A stretch of 64,000 bases of DNA, taken from NCBI GenBank assembly GCA_002917775.1, contig KZ627148.1, forward strand, positions 1,790,183-1,854,182, in the 5' to 3' direction. This DNA comes from Glaciozyma antarctica PI12 (Eukaryota; Basidiomycota; Microbotryomycetes; Kriegeriales; Camptobasidiaceae). Below, piece after piece: positions 21,475-32,500 of the stretch. Both the position numbers and the translations under genes were made by a program. Position 1 is the stretch's first letter. The number at the start of each line of letters is the position of its first letter. Under the pieces are notes generated by a model that was not told the DNA's origin, ran no database searches, and worked only from the letters and a program-made list of their open reading frames with translations.

Positions 21475-22785
21475 ATGTCGACAGCGTCGGCGACAGCTGG
21501 TTGTGAGTTTCGCTCGCTCGGCCTCCCTTTTCCTACCGCGCCGGACTGCACGCCCTCCTCCTCGCATTCTCCGCATCCTCCGGAGGTGAACGCTAACGCT
21601 CTACTTCCGAACAGACAGCTACTTTGGAGCCATCTCAACGGTCCAGGAAGCTCATGCCGTCCTCGAGGCGAGCAAGCAGGGGGTGAGTCCCGAGCTCCCA
21701 ACCTTGTTTAGAACAGCTCCTAACGAGAGCTCTCCTCTCCGTTCTTCCAGATTCTCCCTCGTGTGACGCGCAGATTGACGGACGAAGAGTGCGTTGCGAA
21801 AGGAGACAGCGAGGAGGAGGAAGCTGATCGCGTTCATCGCAGACGCGTTCGCTTCGTTCGAGCTGGAGCGGTCTTCGTCTGGGAAGAAGAGGAGGCCTCG
21901 ATACGGCGCTGGACAGATCACCTCAAGTGGAGTCGTGCGTCCTCCGCCACTCCTTCGCAACATCTGCTAACCTCGTCGCTCCCCACAGCCTCCCGCGTCT
22001 CAGGCGCGTTCCTGACCTACACCGAACTTCCCGCACGAGACGACGACACGCTCATCAAGCAGTCTTTCTCCTCCATCGACGCGCAAGGCTCCAAGATGCA
22101 CCTCATCGCCTACTACTCCAAAGCAGCCTTCGCAGCCGGCCTCCTCCCCTTCGTCTCTCGCGACCCTCTCCTCGCCCACCTCGTCTCCCAACGACTTTTC
22201 AACTCCACAACTCGACCTCCCTCCTTTCCCTCTAACCTCCCACCTCCCCGAACCCTTTTCCCAACAAACTACTCCCTCGCTTCTCCCGTCCTCCCGTCCT
22301 CCTCCTTCCCACCCCCCATTCCAACCCCACCACATTCCCACACCCCCTCTCCTCGCACCCACTCCCTCCCACTCCCCTCCCTACGCGACCTCCTCGAAAC
22401 TTCCCTCCCTCCCCCGCGACATCACCCCTTCCCCCGCCCTCGTCATTCCTCCCACCCCCTCCCTCCTTTCCCTCCTCACCCCCTCCCTCCTCCACATTCC
22501 ACCTCCCTACCCCCCTCCCTCTCCCCGCCACATATCCCTCTCCCCTCACTCTCCCAGCCTTATATCCCCCTCTCACCACTCCAAATCCCTCACCACTCCC
22601 TCCCCGCCGCCCTCCAACTCCCCTCCCTCCCTGCGCTCCAACTGCCTTCCCTACAAACCGCCCCGCCACTCGTAGCTCCCGGCTCGTTCGCGGAGACGGA
22701 TATACCGTTCGTGGAGACGGTGAGGAGAGGGTCTAGAGGAGCGGAGGACGAAAGGCAGTTGGGGTTGTTGGGGAGGACGTTTTGA
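21475..22785 (+). CDS. WOPR-domain transcription factor (Gti1/Pac2/Wor1 family)
   Basis: A fungal nuclear regulator family controlling morphological switching, virulence and secondary metabolism. The conserved WOPRa block reads YFGAISTVQEAHAVLEASKQ, GILPRVTRRLTDEE, then RAGAVFVWEEEEASIRRWTD and HLKWS. WOPRb reads SRVSGAFLTYTEL, then LIKQSFSSIDAQGSKMHLIA and YYSKA. Introns lie near 21500-21614, 21682-21750 and 21935-21987. The C-terminal 200 residues are Pro/Ser/Leu-rich and encoded by an almost G-free tract. The ATG at 21475 leaves only about ten residues before the domain; the same frame is open upstream to 21328, so a longer protein is possible. It ends 226 bp from the convergent DUG1. Confidence 0.88.
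22200..22660. repeat. Homopyrimidine-rich low-complexity tract
   Basis: For about 450 bp the plus strand is dominated by C and T with some A and almost no G (CCTCCC, CCCCTC and similar). It encodes the Pro/Ser/Leu tail of the WOPR protein. The strand bias is far stronger than in other coding sequence of the window. Confidence 0.9.
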
Positions 22786-23011
22786 TTATCTTTGCTTTGT
22801 GGAGGTCGTTGATTGTTAGATACGTAACTACGGTTCCTTTGCTCGTTGAGCGAGTGAGGCGTACATACTTTGTTCTTTGCGGGAGCAGGGTTTGAAGCAG
22901 AGAGATGGCGAGCAGAGAGAAGCAGATCCAGCGCCGACGCGCGAAACGGGATACCAGCGACTCATTCGCACCTAACTGCACACTGCACAAACCCCCTCGC
23001 CGCACCGCACC

Positions 23012-25167
23012 CTACTCCATCGAAGCAAACTCATGGAGGTATTCTCCCAAGAGAACAGTCCCCCTCACGAGGTTATCGCGATCGATCTTCTCATTGATCG
23101 AATGCGCTCCATCGTCCCCTCGGCCCATAGGGAGCAAGCAGACTGATTTCTTGAGGACGTTGGCGAACGTAAGCGTGATCGGGATCGATCCACCCTCGCG
23201 AGTAAAATCGGGAGTCTTGCCGTAGATCGTTTCGGTCGCCTGCAGAATGCGTCAGAGGGTGCGAGAGAGGAGAGAGGAGAGGAGGGACCTTGGTGGCGGC
23301 GCGATAGTTGGGTGTGTTGATGTCGTCCATCCAGGGCATTCCGCCAGAGAGCATCTCCATCTTGAACGTGTTCTTTGAGCCGAGCTTGGCGAATTCGGCC
23401 TGTGTCGTCGAATCAGTACTTGTTTCGGAACGCGGCGCGAGAGAAGGACGGACGGTGAGGTACTTGGTCGCGAGGACGTTGACGTCCTCGGGGGTGAGGT
23501 CGGGCACGAGGCGAATCGAGAACTTGCCTGCGAGCAGAGGTTCAGCGCGCTGCCGAGCTGCGGTTGAGAGGAAGCGGAAGACGCACCGTGGACGGCGGCA
23601 GGGATGACAGTCTTGGCTCCCGAGGAAAAGAAAGCGCCCTCGATTCCGTGAATGGAGAGACTGCGTCGTCCAAAACTCGTCAGCTCGCGTCCACTCCTGC
23701 GCTCGCAAACAAACACACCTGGGGTAACGCATCCGTCCCATCAAAGCGGTCGCCTTGTCCTCAGAAATCGTGACCTTGCCCCCAGCGGCAGACTCAAAGT
23801 CGGCAACGGTGATGTCGATGACCTCGTAGCGCGCCTTCTCCTCGGCGGTGAGGGGAGCGACCTTGTCGTCGATTCCAGGGATCAGGATCTGGCCAGCGGG
23901 CGTAACGAGCTTCGAGAAGATGGCGAAGAGGTCGGTCATGGGCTCTGCGCGTCGTGAATGGCGTGAGTGACGGAAGGAGGGAGGAGGGAGCAAAGGACGG
24001 ACCGTGGACCATTCCGCCAAAGACTCCAGAGTGGAGATCGGCGCCGGGACCAGAGATGGAGACCTTGAAGTAGGACAGACCTCGGAGACCGTAGGCTGTC
24101 GCAGGCGGGTTAGTCGAATTTCTCGAGGATCGCAGGCGAAGCGAGCTCACTGAGGCAAGGAGAGGTGGTTCCCTGCGCGAAAGCTCGCGTCAGCTAACCG
24201 CATCTACGTCTCAATACGAGGGAATGCACGCACGAGCCAGTAGTTGTCGGAAATGCAGACGGCATCAACGTCGGTGAGGAACTCCTTGGACTCTGCGATA
24301 ACACCTTCGGAGACCATCGGAGCCAGACTCCTCAATTCCTTCAAAGATCATCTTGAGGTTGACAGGCATCTGAGTGTTGGTCTTGGTGTGCGCCTCGATG
24401 ACCTGTTCCTCGCCAGGTCAGCGCCTGCGTCAGGAATCTCCACGAGATGGAGCGCACGTTCAACCATCCGAGAATGGGTCCCTGCAAAGCGAACACGTTA
24501 GCGCAGCTGTGCAGCGGGCAGGGCACAAAGACGCACTTTGTCGTCGGAGGATCCTCGACCGTAAAGGCGTCCAGTCTCCTTGTCCTCGGTGAGCACAAAG
24601 GGGTCGGTGTTCCATCCGTCGGACTTGAGAGCGGGCTGAACGTCTACCGAGCACGCAGAGCTTCGTCAGTACGTCTCTCGCACCGCAAGAAGCGCCGATA
24701 AACGAACCGTAGTGACCTGTGGAGTGACGGACTCGATCAGAAGATTGGGAGAGATAAGAAGCGAGGAGCACTCACCGTACACGAGGACAGTCTTCTTCTT
24801 GGGGTCGCTACCATACTGTCCGATAATAACGGGAGGAAGCTGAACCTCGACGCCCTCCATCATCTGCGGGCCAAGAGGAACCGACCGCACGCTGCCATCC
24901 ATCGTTAGCTCCTCCCCCTCCTGCGCCGGTACGGAACTCACACGACGCCCTGCTTCGTGAGCTCATCCACGAGCCAAGCGCCCATACGGTGGACCTCGGG
25001 GCGGTAGGAAGCGTCGCCCGAGACGGAGGCGATTGCAACGGCCTTTCCGAGGCGCTCGATAAGAGCGTCTTGGTTGGAGATGAGGTACTCGGCGAAAGGG
25101 CGGCTGGCAGGATAGAGGGAGGTGAGTTGAGGCGATAGCGATGGGGAGGCTTAACTCACCTGGACAT
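23012..25167 (-). CDS. DUG1: Cys-Gly metallodipeptidase, M20 family
   Basis: Cytosolic Zn/Mn dipeptidase that cleaves Cys-Gly in glutathione turnover; homologue of yeast Dug1 and human CNDP2. Motifs in order: [57 protein letters not shown] (His and Asp metal ligands), [105 protein letters not shown], and the C-terminus HEFASME. The first exon is only 8 nt (25160-25167), supplying the ATG and two codons in part. About nine further introns. It is convergent with the WOPR gene and 227 bp from the lipase stop. Confidence 0.95.
25160..25167 (-). other. DUG1: 8-nt first coding exon of DUG1
   Basis: Minus-strand ATGTCCAG is followed by a GTGAGT donor. The intron 25104-25159 ends TGCCAG and joins to CCGCCC, giving [11 protein letters not shown]. 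No other in-frame ATG lies before the conserved N-terminus. Confidence 0.85.
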
Positions 25168-25394
25168 GTTGAGTTGTGGGAGGGGAGGAGGGAGGAGGAA
25201 GACCAGCGCGAGGTGGATCTTGGATGAGCGCATGCTCAGGCCGACGGCAGTTCCGTTCTTTGTTCTCGTTCTCTCCTTCCTGAGGCCTCACTTCGAGCAG
25301 CACTAGCAACTCAGAATAAACGATATCGAGCAGTACAGAGCCAGGCACGACTCGAGCAAGCACTTCATTAAATGATGATTACGACGACCCGCCT

Positions 25395-27749
25395 CTACAA
25401 CCCCTCGTTGTGCAGCTTCCTACACACCGCCAACGCCATCCGTTCCAGATTAAACTTCTCCGGCTTCGAGACTGACGTTGGCGCGCCGTACAGCATCCTC
25501 GATTGCTGATTACCCGTCGGCGGCGAGTTCGTTTCGATTCGAGGAGCCGCGGTCGACGAGTCGGCGATGGAGGGAGCTTGTGGTACGGCGGTGATGGAGG
25601 AGTCGTCGGTCGTCGAGGAGGTAGGGTAGGGAATAGGTAGCCTGCGAGTGATCCAAGACGCGAGGCTCGCGACGCCCTTCGCGTCGTCGGTCTTCTGCGC
25701 CTCCCTCTCCGCTCCCTTCCCCTTGCCAACGAGCGCATAAACGTCCTGCCACTGCCAGCTCTTCCCCCTCTCCTTCCCCTTGTCCACCTCCTCCCTACTC
25801 GAAAGGTTCGTCGCCTCAGCCACCATCTTGGCCGTCGCAGCGGCGTTGATCAACCCACTCGACCCGCGCAGCTCCCAATGATCGCAGTTCTCCAACGTCC
25901 CGAGGAACTCTCCCCATTTCGCACTCTCGACATTGACCAGTCCGTCGTTCCCGCGCCATTGAGGGTCCGGAACCGCGCCCTGAGCGATTCGAGCCGCTTC
26001 GGCGCCGTCGAGGACCATCTTGGGTAACCACAAAGGGTGCCAGATGCCGATCTTGTCCGTGCGAGCTGCGATGGAGTAGTACCGAATGTCGGAGCGGTCG
26101 GGAGTAGCGGGGTTGAAGACGTCGCGAAGGAAGTTGGGAGTGAGGTTGGCGTAGGCGGGCGAATCGAGGAGGTCGAGGAGGTAGCCCGAGAGTGAGGTGG
26201 AGAGGTTGAAAGGGAGGCCGGCTGGGACGTTCTCGGCTGCTGCGGCGTCCTTGGCGGCTTGTTGAGCGCGAGAGAGGATGGGGGCGCGGAGGGAGAAGGG
26301 GAGAGGAGGGGAGGAAGGGTCTTCGTGCAGGGCGCGAGCGGCGGCGCCGGATGAGGCGTCGAAATCGGTGCCGATACCGATGTTGGCGCGGCACCAGGCC
26401 ATGAACTCGCTGCCGCGGTGAGGGGTCGAAAGAGTGGTGAGGGAGCGAGGGTGGTAGGTCGTTGGGCGGATGTTGGAGATGAGGTAGCGTGCGTCGAGTC
26501 CCCCCTTTCGTAGCGGAGAGGGTAAGCGTCTGTGAGTGCGAAAAAATCGCGGGAGAAAGACGCACCATGGAGTGCGCCAGGAAGTTTAGATCCCGTCCCT
26601 GCAACTCCTTCGTCTCCTCCAGCAAGTGATGCAGCACGTGTGCGCGCTGCTTGACAGCTCCAGTTCTGTCGTTCGTGAAGACCATCAGCATTGAAGTTTC
26701 GAGCGTGAGCGAGCGAGCGAACGCACCCTGGCACCGCAGTTACAAACACCTCGGCCCCGATCTTTCCGCGCAGGATCTTGAGGAGGTCTCCCCAGTAGTG
26801 CAGTCGGAAAAAGGCTGGCCCTCGTACGTCAAAGCCGTACAGCCCTGCGCACCTACATCAGCTCTTGCCCCACACAAAACGCGACGCAAGTGGACTCACC
26901 ATGGCACAAGACGACGGGAAACCGCGGTGCGAGTACCGGATCATACAGCGCCGGGTGCCGCAAAAGCGAATTCAGCTCATCCACTCCCGGCGTGCTCTTC
27001 CCCTCGCGCGGTTCCTTCGTCTGCTCCTTGATCTCCGGCGGCGGCGCAGGCTCGGTCCCCAACCCTCTCATTACCATCCCTCCGACCACTCCTCCTCCCT
27101 CTCCCGAGCTCCCAAATGCCGGTGGAGCTCCTCCATCGAGTACCGGTCGCTCTTGAGTGTGTAGAGTCGAGCGGAGAGAGGGAGAGGGCCGGAGAGTCGA
27201 GATGGTCCGCGGTTGGGGCTGCTGGCTGCTGAGGCGGAGGGAGGATAAGGAGCCGGCTGGAAGGGACGGTCTTTGAGAGACGCTCGAGCGAATGCGAGGG
27301 GTGGGAGAGGTGCGGAACAAGGTCGAGAGGCGGGAGGTGGAAGGACGGGTGGAACGTGGGCTGGGGGGAGAGTCGAAGAGGGAGGCGTACGAGATGTCGA
27401 GCTCGAGTGGGAGGTGCGAGAGGGTCGAATTGCTGGTTGAAGGAGCTCCTCGTGCACTGTGCGCGCTTGAAAGAGCTGCTGAGTCCCCCTCGTCGGCGGG
27501 TCCTCGTCGAGCTCTCCCTCCGGAAGAACCTCTCGACTTGCCTCCCTCCGCTCCTCCAACTCGTGCGCGGTGCCCGGCAGCTGCGTAGGCTATCGCCGTA
27601 GCGGCACAAGGTTCCGGTTCGAGGTCCCGTAGTGGCGGAGTGGCGAAGAGGGGAATGGGGGACGTTGCCGAGAAGGTTGCGGCGCCGAAAGCGAGTCGTC
27701 GAAGGGAAGTTGCTGTGACGAGTAGGAGGGGGTTGGCTGCTGAAGCCAT
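25395..27749 (-). CDS. TGL2: Triacylglycerol lipase, Tgl2-like (probably mitochondrial)
   Basis: An alpha/beta hydrolase for tri/diacylglycerols. The N-terminus (MASAANPLLLVTATSLRRLA) resembles a mitochondrial presequence and is followed by about 200 Ser/Pro/Arg-rich residues. The lipase core reads FPVVLCHGLYGFDVRGPAFF, RLHYWGDLLKILRGKIGAEV, FVTAVPG, GRDLNFLAHSMGGLDARYLI (AHSMG serine elbow) and SLTTLSTPHRGSEFM. Later blocks include VPDPQWRGNDGLVNVESAKW (catalytic Asp region) and CDHWELRGSSGL (His). These match the bacterial I.2-like lipase group that includes yeast Tgl2. The C-terminal tail (KPEKFNLERMALAVCRKLHN) is helical. Introns are visible around 26.4-26.9 kb. It diverges from the SDR gene across 182 bp. 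Confidence 0.85.
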
Positions 27750-27931
27750 CACCGGAGTGTGACTGCTGAGGGGTGTAGCTGCTTCGTGGTTGAGGTGGAG
27801 AGGAGACTGTTAGCTTCGCAGGGTGGTCGAGAGGGTGACGCGAGGCGATTGGACGCTTCCCTCTCAAGGCGACACCTTGGCTTCCCCTTGAGTTTGAGTT
27901 CGGCCGGCGTTCCCTCCGCGCTTTCATCTTG
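27750..27931. promoter_or_regulatory. Short divergent promoter, lipase / SDR
   Basis: Only 182 bp separate the two divergent ATGs, so the two genes probably share a bidirectional promoter. No TATA box is visible. Confidence 0.5.
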
Positions 27932-29396
27932 ATGCTCTCTCGTTCTCTGTTCAAATCTACCGCACGACACTCGGGAACGCGTTCAATCATGTCTGGAGTC
28001 TTCAACAGCAGCCGTCTAGCAGGCAAAACAGTTCTCATCACCGGCAGCTCAGGCAAGCAAGATGGCGCCTTCCGGACCCGCATCCTGCTAACGTCGTCGT
28101 CCGCTCCTTCGTTGCAGGTGGTATCGGAAAGGAGACCGTACGTACTGCATTGCCTATAAACGCTCAAGCTGATCCACAGCATCTCAGGCGATCCTCTTCG
28201 CTCGCGCTGGAGCCAACCTCATCCTCACGGCTCGCCGGCAGCCTCAGCTCGGTTCGTCCTTCCTACCGCGCGGCAAGACCAGTCTAACCTACTTGGCAGA
28301 CGAGGTGGCCGCACTGGCCAAGATTGCAAACAAGGAGGGAGGAACGGGTCAAGGCGGGGACGTCGCTACCCTCACCCTCGACATGCAAGATCGCAAGGCG
28401 GTTGGCGAGCTGCTGAGTCGGATCCCGGACAAGAAGATTGACATCCTCGTCAACAACGCCGGTGAGCTTTGACGTGACTGGAAGGGAGAGAGGGAGGGGG
28501 CTGATGAGTGTCGCGTAAGGGATGGTATACGGGACTGAGAAGGTGGGGGAGATCGCGGAGAGCGATATCGAGACGATGTTCAGTGAGTGTGATGCTAGAA
28601 AGGACGGCGAGGTAGAGCTAACGGGGCTAGCGCAGACACCAACGTCCTCGGATTGATCACTCTCACGCAGCTCATCGTTGCCCGTGCGTTTTTTGGATTT
28701 CACTGGAGCCTCCCTCTAGAGTTCGGCTTACTAATCGTCTGAATTTGGTTTGGCAGAGTTCAAGAAGCAGAACTCGGGACAGTGCGTTCATCTCCTCTGC
28801 TCGAATCTCCGAATCTCACCCCTCCTCTCCCTTTCGCAGCATCATCAACCTCGGTTCCGTGGCAGGCCGCGAAGCCTACGCAGGAGGAGCTATCTACTGC
28901 GCTACCAAGTACGTCTCGTCGTTCACCTCTTCCGTCAACGGAACCTGACCTCGCTTCCTTCGCAGGGTATTCCTCCGCATCCCCAAGCCTTTTCTTTAGC
29001 TCATTAACGCGTTTAATACAGCACGCTCTCCGCGCCTTCTCTGGTGCTCTTCTCAAGGAGCTCGTCAGCACCCCGATCCGCGTTACCGAGATTCAGCCCG
29101 GTTCGTCGCGTCCCTTCCTCCCTCCGCCTCCGCCTCCCCTCGCTCCGGCTGATGCGGCTGATGCTACAGGGATGGTGGAGACCGAGTTCAGCGTCACACG
29201 CTTCCGCGGCGATCGCGAAGCCGCCGACAAGGTCTACGCGGACCTCCAGCCTCTTGTCGCGTACGATATCGCCGAGGAAATCGTTTGGGCCGCCAGCAGG
29301 CCTGCGCATGTCAACCTCGTTGAGGTGTACGTGATGCCAAAGTGCCAGGCTGGTCCTGGAGTGATTCACCGTGGTGGTTACGGAGATGCGAAGTAG
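27932..29396 (+). CDS. Short-chain dehydrogenase (NADP-dependent 3-hydroxy acid dehydrogenase-like)
   Basis: Similar in motifs to yeast YMR226C/YdfG enzymes that oxidise L-allo-threonine, serine and related 3-hydroxy acids. Rossmann start KTVLITGSSGGIGKET, then FARAGANLILTARR (Arg suits NADP), TLDMQDRKAV, DILVNNAGMVYGTEKV, NTNVLGLITLTQL, IINLGSVAGREAYAGGA, catalytic IYCATKHALRAF (YxxxK), IRVTEIQPGMVETEFS and VAYDIAEEIVWAASRPAHVN. The first ATG gives a Ser/Arg-rich leader (MLSRSLFKSTARHSGTRS), and a second in-frame ATG at 27989 starts MSGVFNSSRLAGK, so dual targeting is possible. Intron 1 is GC-AG. The YCATK-HALRAF joint needs a single-nucleotide exon. Confidence 0.94.
28053..28117 (+). other. 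GC-AG intron in the SDR gene
   Basis: Donor TCAG|GCAAGC, branch CTGCTAAC, acceptor GTTGCAG. Removal restores TGSSGGIGKET, the cofactor-binding motif. Confidence 0.92.
28909..29021 (+). other. Two abutting introns separated by one G (one-nucleotide exon or stwintron)
   Basis: Intron A 28909-28965 (donor GTACGT, branch CTGAC, acceptor CGCAG) and intron B 28967-29021 (donor GTATTC, branch ATTAAC, acceptor ATACAG) leave only the G at 28966. ACCAA + G + CAC reads TK-H and gives YCATKHALRAF. Removing A first creates AAG|GTATTC, a strong donor for B. Removing the whole block as one intron shifts the frame. Confidence 0.78.
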
Positions 29397-29580
29397 ATGA
29401 GGTGATTGAATGCAGTTGCGAGTTGGACGTGTTTTTGAGCACGTCGCGTTGGATTCTTTATGAGCGTATTGAATGACTCTGGACTGTCTCGAACGAGAGA
29501 CTCGGCGAAGAGAAATGAGAAAGGCGCGACGCGACGAACGAGCGCGCCGAAGTCGTCCCAGCCAAAAAAACACGAGTGTG

Positions 29581-32500
29581 ATGGAGCTCTCCCTTCTTCC
29601 TCCTCCCTCCTCCGCTCTTTCGACGGGTGAGAGCGACGACGACGACAGCGATATGACCCACCACCTTCCTTCCGCCTACCTCCCATCTCCTCCCCTCTCA
29701 ACTCCGACCGTCACGAAGCAGCTGCAGTTCCCCCAGACACGCTCGCGACCCTCGTTCCTCCTCCCCTTCCCCATCACGACCTCCCTTCCTCCGAGTAAAC
29801 TCAACTCTACGAGCAAACCCCCATCTACACCGTCCTCCGAATCCCTCGCCGACCCTTCCTCCGACCCCTCTTCCTCCCCCAGCACCACCGCCCCCGACTT
29901 CAACCAAGCTCTCCTCACGCACCTCAAGCCCCCTCGCGCCCTCGCCTCCTCCTCCACCTTTTCCCCCTTCTTCCCTCCGACCGCCAATCGCGCACACGAG
30001 ACCCCCCGGACCCGAAACATCTCTTTCAGCGCGACTCCGCTCGGGTCTCTCAACGCGTCCCCTCGTCACCGACCTTACTCGACCTCGTCCACCAGACGGC
30101 GCGTCCCATCCACTTCCATCTACTCTCACCCTTCCTTCGACCTCCTCCCGCCCCTCAGCGACTTGAGCAACTCGTCCCCCGCCGCGCGCTCCCGCCGTCG
30201 CGCCGAGAAGAAGCCCCTCCCCGTCGTGCAGCCAGACGAGGACGAAGGGCCTACGGACGACGAAGCGGACGAGGATGCAGTCGAGCACCTCCTTCTATCG
30301 CAGGAACAGCTTGCCGTCTCTCCGCTTAGGATTCAGGCGTTCTCGCTACCGTTTCCAGATCGCGCGCCGAGAGGGATTCTCAAGAAGTGGCATCATCCGA
30401 TTCTTAAGGTTGGAGACGCGTTGGAGGGGTGCAAGAGGAATGGAGGGAGGAGGAAGCATACGCTTTCGTTTTGGGACGCGGAGGGGGGAACGGCAGAACG
30501 CGCCTTCACCGCCGCCGGACGCGAGGGACTGCGTAGCGGCGGTGGTGATGCAGGAACTGGCGGGGAGCGGAGGGAAGAGCAGTGCAGCTGGAACGAGTAG
30601 GGGAGGAGCAAGGGAGCTGGAAAGAGAAGGGGAGGAGAAAGAGAGGCGAGGCGACGAGGAGCGGAACGGCTGGCAAGGTCGGGGGAGGGAGCGCCTCGGA
30701 CGACAGGGACGACGACCGACGACCTGGAGGACCGCCTCCGTTTGTTCTCAAGTTTGTCGACCTCAGGGACGACGACCCGATCCACCTTCGCACGCCCCTT
30801 CTCACCCTCCGCGCCTCTCTCCGCAACCTTCGCCGCCGAACCACCAACGACGACCAGCTCTCCCCCGGTCTCGCTTCGAGATCTACGACGTCGACTCGCC
30901 GCGCAATTCCCCTGCACGCGTCGATGCGTCGCTCGCCAACTGGACCTCCCTCACCTCCCTCGCCTCCCTCGCGCCCAAACTTCGACGACCTCGAAGACGT
31001 CGTTGATGACGACCCAGCGAACGCGACCGACGCCCCGAGGACTCTGCACGAAGTCGACACGTCCTACCTTGCGCTCATCCGCGCCCTCATTCGCCTGCCC
31101 GCTACCCTCCCGGACGAAGCGGCAACTCTCCAACCCCTTCGCGAATTCCGCGTCTCCCTCCTACGATGCCTCGAACGCGACCTTTCCAACATCCTCTCCT
31201 TCCCCTCGGCTACGCGACCTTCGCCGATGAGTCGAGACCTCGCTATCCTGCATGGCTCGGCGTCAAGCAGCGGGAGTGGATCGAGCTCTCCTGGGCGCGA
31301 GGACGGGACGAGGAGGAAGAAGACGGGCTTGTCGGACGCCGAGATGCGAAGGCAAAAGGACGAGGTTGGCGCGGCGCAGGCGGCGATCAAGTGCGCTGCA
31401 GCTTTGGTGCAGCAGCATCGACTCTCCTCCATCTTTTCTCGTGAGTCGCATTCCTCCTCCTCCTTCGCAATCTCGCTAACCGATTCGTTTCGCAGCTCAA
31501 GAGCTCTCCACCCTCCTTTCCATCATCCTCCGTATCCCCGGCTCTCCAGGCCTCTCCTCCAGCGTCCACAAAGACATCTACCCCTTCATCTCCTGGTTCC
31601 TCCAAATCCAGCGCCTCCCCCTCCCCCTCCTCGACCCTCACGTCCCCCGAATCCTCTCCGTCCTCCGCACGACCCTCACCACTCCCGACAAGCCTCGGCA
31701 CAACCTCGTCGAAGGCATCTCCGGCATCGGGCGATTCCTCTTCACCCATCCCGAGGCGACCCTCATGCAGTGGGACAAGTGGCTTTGGATCGTCGTCGAG
31801 GGGCTGTGGGAGGTGCCGAAGAAGGGCATGGCGGTGAGGTTGAGAGCGGGCGCGACGCTCGGCGCGGTGGTCAGGGCTTTGGTGACCAAGTGGGATCCGA
31901 AGGCGGAGGGGGAGCAGGCGGTCAAGGAGAACGAGAAGAGGGATGCGTTGGCGATCGATATCAGCAACACGTTCAATGTGAGTTTTGTGAGCGTTGAAGG
32001 GAGATAAAAGCTGATTGGGTGGACGCAGGCGTTCCTCAAGCGTGCGACGAACGATTCCGACTTCCCGACGAGCCTCAAGCAGCTTTTCAACCAGCTCGCC
32101 AACGCGCTGCGAACTGACGAAGGTGCGTCAATTATCGGATATCGCGTCGTCGGAGAAGCACTAATTCAGCGGTTCGCAGCTCCTTGGGCCGCCAACATCA
32201 TCGCCCTCATCCCCGCCCTTCTCAAGCACAACTTTCGCCGTCTCGAGACCGCCGGCGTTCGTCCCTGGGTCTCGCTCGTCAACCAAGTTCGAAGTCACTC
32301 CTACCTCCACGCCCTCGGCAATCGGCAACCACCTTTGGAACCACCTCATCTTCGCCTTCCTCAACACCTCGCACACGAACCCGCTCACCACCGGCACTCT
32401 TCTATGGAGCTTTGGAGAAGGACGTCTCGACGTCCTCGCCGGCGTCTTCCTGACGCAACGGAGCGTCTGGAGCGAGTACGATCGGGTCTCGCAAGTTCAG

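Noticed and set aside
27600-27640. GGTTCGAGGTCC, resembling a tRNA B box
   Set aside because: Lies inside the lipase N-terminal coding region, with no A box or acceptor stem that pairs around it.
26977-28182. 401-codon minus-strand open frame
   Set aside because: Covers the lipase N-terminus in another frame and runs across the SDR start; the lipase frame is supported by motifs, this one is not.
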